From assembly GCF_963667685.1 (NCBI RefSeq), contig NZ_OY763930.1, positions 2,153,501 through 2,217,500 on the forward strand: DNA of 64,000 nucleotides, read 5' to 3'. How positions within the stretch are numbered: the first letter of the stretch is position 1; each line of letters opens with the position of its first letter. This DNA comes from Maridesulfovibrio sp. GTDB taxonomy: Bacteria; Desulfobacterota; Desulfovibrionia; Desulfovibrionales; Desulfovibrionaceae. This document shows, piece after piece, positions 63,401-64,000 of the stretch. The translations under genes and the position numbers were made by a program. The notes under the pieces were generated by a model. That model ran no database searches and was not told where the DNA came from. It saw only the letters and a program-made list of their open reading frames with translations.

Positions 63401-64000
63401 TCAGCTTTTTCAGTCCCGGGTAGAACTTTGAAATCAGTACCGGGTCGGTCTTGGTAGCAGTTACACCGCGTCCCCCGGTTTCACTTACCCGCGCAGTCAT
63501 GCGGGCCTGAATGGCTGATTCCGATTTTATGGATGCCGGTATGGTAACTTTGAAAGAAAACTTCCCGCTGTCATCAAGCTTGGCGTCGGTGTTTAAAATT
63601 TCGCGTGCTTTGAAAGAGCTTTCGTCGGTATTGAAACGATAATTTTCATATCCTGCAGGGGAGAAATGCGAAGGTTCAAGCATCACCCGGATATTTACAG
63701 GAAGGTCTTCAGCCGGAGGACCGAACAGGTAACGGCCTTCAACTTCAAAATTGAATTCCTGCCCGCTGGCAGCCTGGTTTGCGGCGATAATTTCCGCACT
63801 GATGCGGTCAGGCATGAAATCTTCAACAGAATAGTGAAAGTTGCCTATCCTTTCTTTCCCGGCCAGCAGTTTGATGTTGAATTGTCCAGTGGGTGAATAA
63901 TCGGGAATGTCTCTTTTGAATTCAACCATTCCCTGATTGTCGGTATGTCTGGTGCGGCGGAAAAGTTCCCGTCCGCGCTGATCGGAGTAGACCAGTACAA
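60441..64000 (-). CDS. Bacterial alpha-2-macroglobulin-like protein, YfhM type (5' end beyond window)
   Basis: At least 1,186 codons; the frame stays open to the right edge, so the signal peptide and N-terminal MG domains are missing. The visible part has MG-type beta domains (TGQFNIKLLAGKERIGNFHY), the ANA-like AVDEGILRLTG, and the thioester site YPYGCAEQTVSQAFPLL at about 61,785-61,810 (CxEQ intact). It then has the helical TED domain (FAMWPGGNHSEPWVSIYVLHF). Such periplasmic proteins are thought to trap proteases covalently. It is upstream of pbpC in the usual arrangement. Confidence 0.93.
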   Translation of the reverse strand, partial: VLVYSDQRGRELFRRTRHTDNQGMVEFKRDIPDYSPTGQFNIKLLAGKERIGNFHYSVEDFMPDRISAEIIAANQAASGQEFNFEVEGRYLFGPPAEDLPVNIRVMLEPSHFSPAGYENYRFNTDESSFKAREILNTDAKLDDSGKFSFKVTIPASIKSESAIQARMTARVSETGGRGVTATKTDPVLISKFYPGLKKLTKQGYELGESVKLDYVTLTPQGDKTKAGKLSMKLYRDRWQTIVRSTPSGSYKYVTERDPQLLETREINADSPAGSFKVTPPEFGSYRVILSDPASGVSAQADFFCGGWGYSPWALENPARLEIIPTRKGDYKPGDMAEYQIRTPFAGRMLVAIEDDSIRWTKTLTVEGNTATVKVPVQKGISTNAYVTATLIRSVNKLETGSSARAVGAVPLFVDRESNRLAIDINCPETTRPEKIVTMQIRTKPGAKLTIAAVDEGILRLTGQKTPNPFDYFYAKRALGVRWSDTFGLLMPDAGPINKAVAGGGMELAMMKQFAGSSAIRRVKPVTFWSGILTADKNGKATFDAQIPEFSGALRIMAVVSDGKKFGSASKILTVRSPLMVTPTLPRFLAPDETFSVPVSVRNDTPKDGKFNIAIDASGSLHQNIQMNDFAVPHGRQKTAIFNTNTGPDLGPATFKFSAVGNNETAKAEVEMNIRAALPVQRSSKSGFIKDKATAFPANLAGMRVATAERTLTIGNQPMIRLAGQLDYLLHYPYGCAEQTVSQAFPLLKFPELARELSPQSFEMESPQYMVQSALSRLSMMQTSDGGFAMWPGGNHSEPWVSIYVLHFLQQAAISGFQVDSMLLNQAKQYAANNYADTIREGYSYRLPCYAQYVLARSGKVMHGPMNYLRERKAADMDKLSLTLLAGAFAASGDMAAYRELISAKPAEVKGKDKDQLFSSEVRDLALELLVRMEADRKDDAIPQLADKLYNLMADSGRYVTQDNALGFLALGTFFSQTKSAPHPAGKIMSGDKELAVFKDGETAQVTIKGDAPLSIELDAAPEKGTFIWSISSRAVPTAESWKPYSNGLEIKREFLTRDGEPLDINSIKQGQLVTMRTVVSSSGTPVPNAVISCLLPSGLEPENTKLATREDLPWLSTGNVNPDHVDIRDDRVLVFSAIPAKGKIENVTLLRAVTRGEFKVPPVQVEGMYNPEKSAATALGKMIIK

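Overview
The window looks like chromosomal DNA of a marine Desulfovibrio/Maridesulfovibrio-type sulfate reducer (Desulfobacterota). That is an inference from content: a complete dcw division and wall cluster without ddl, a ZraSR/ZraP system driven by sigma-54, a double-cubane cluster protein with its activase, a probable UGA-encoded selenoprotein, HDOD and HD-GYP proteins, and moderate base composition. No rRNA, tRNA, CRISPR array, transposase or integrase was seen. Most genes lie on the minus strand.

Layout. 1-5,750: a DEAD-box helicase running off the left edge, a strongly structured intergenic region (1,606-2,190), a gamma-glutamyltransferase translationally coupled to a periplasmic binding protein, and a plus-strand solute-binding protein. 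5,770-12,330: gltX, a NifU-like Fe-S scaffold, an HDOD protein and a proVWX-type glycine betaine importer. 12,433-20,560: what appears to be one metal/envelope-stress regulon. It holds a ZraR-like sigma-54 activator, a ZraS-like kinase, a DUF4405 membrane protein, two ZraP-like periplasmic proteins and a DUF2318/FtsX-permease/ABC-ATPase operon. Three transcription units carry -24/-12 promoters with TGCAC/GTGCA inverted repeats 60-90 bp upstream. 20,566-39,583: a radical SAM protein and then the 15-gene dcw cluster, transcribed mraZ-rsmH-ftsL-ftsI-murE-murF-mraY-murD-ftsW-murG-murC-murB-ftsQ-ftsA-ftsZ, with a candidate MraZ operator in front.

40,012-48,760: a HD-GYP protein, a CBS-domain protein, an HD-domain hydrolase, a 1,310-residue class I adenylate cyclase carrying pentapeptide repeats, rlmD and a small unknown gene. 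48,855-54,937: RlpA, FxsA, a TauE/SafE permease, a hidden gene with an in-frame UGA followed by a SECIS-like hairpin (50,931-51,155), ribosomal protein S1, and a double-cubane cluster protein with its ATP-dependent activase. 55,143-57,970: a kinase-fold (possibly SidJ-related) gene whose 3' end occurs twice, flanking an AT-rich insertion that carries only a ParA-type ATPase. 57,967-64,000: penicillin-binding protein 1C and an alpha-2-macroglobulin-like protein running off the right edge.

The most notable items are the putative UGA-decoded selenoprotein next to the TauE/SafE permease, the sigma-54 ZraSR regulon that includes the DUF2318/ABC operon, the ParA insertion with a duplicated gene end, the pentapeptide-repeat adenylate cyclase, and the unidentified structured RNA near 2 kb.
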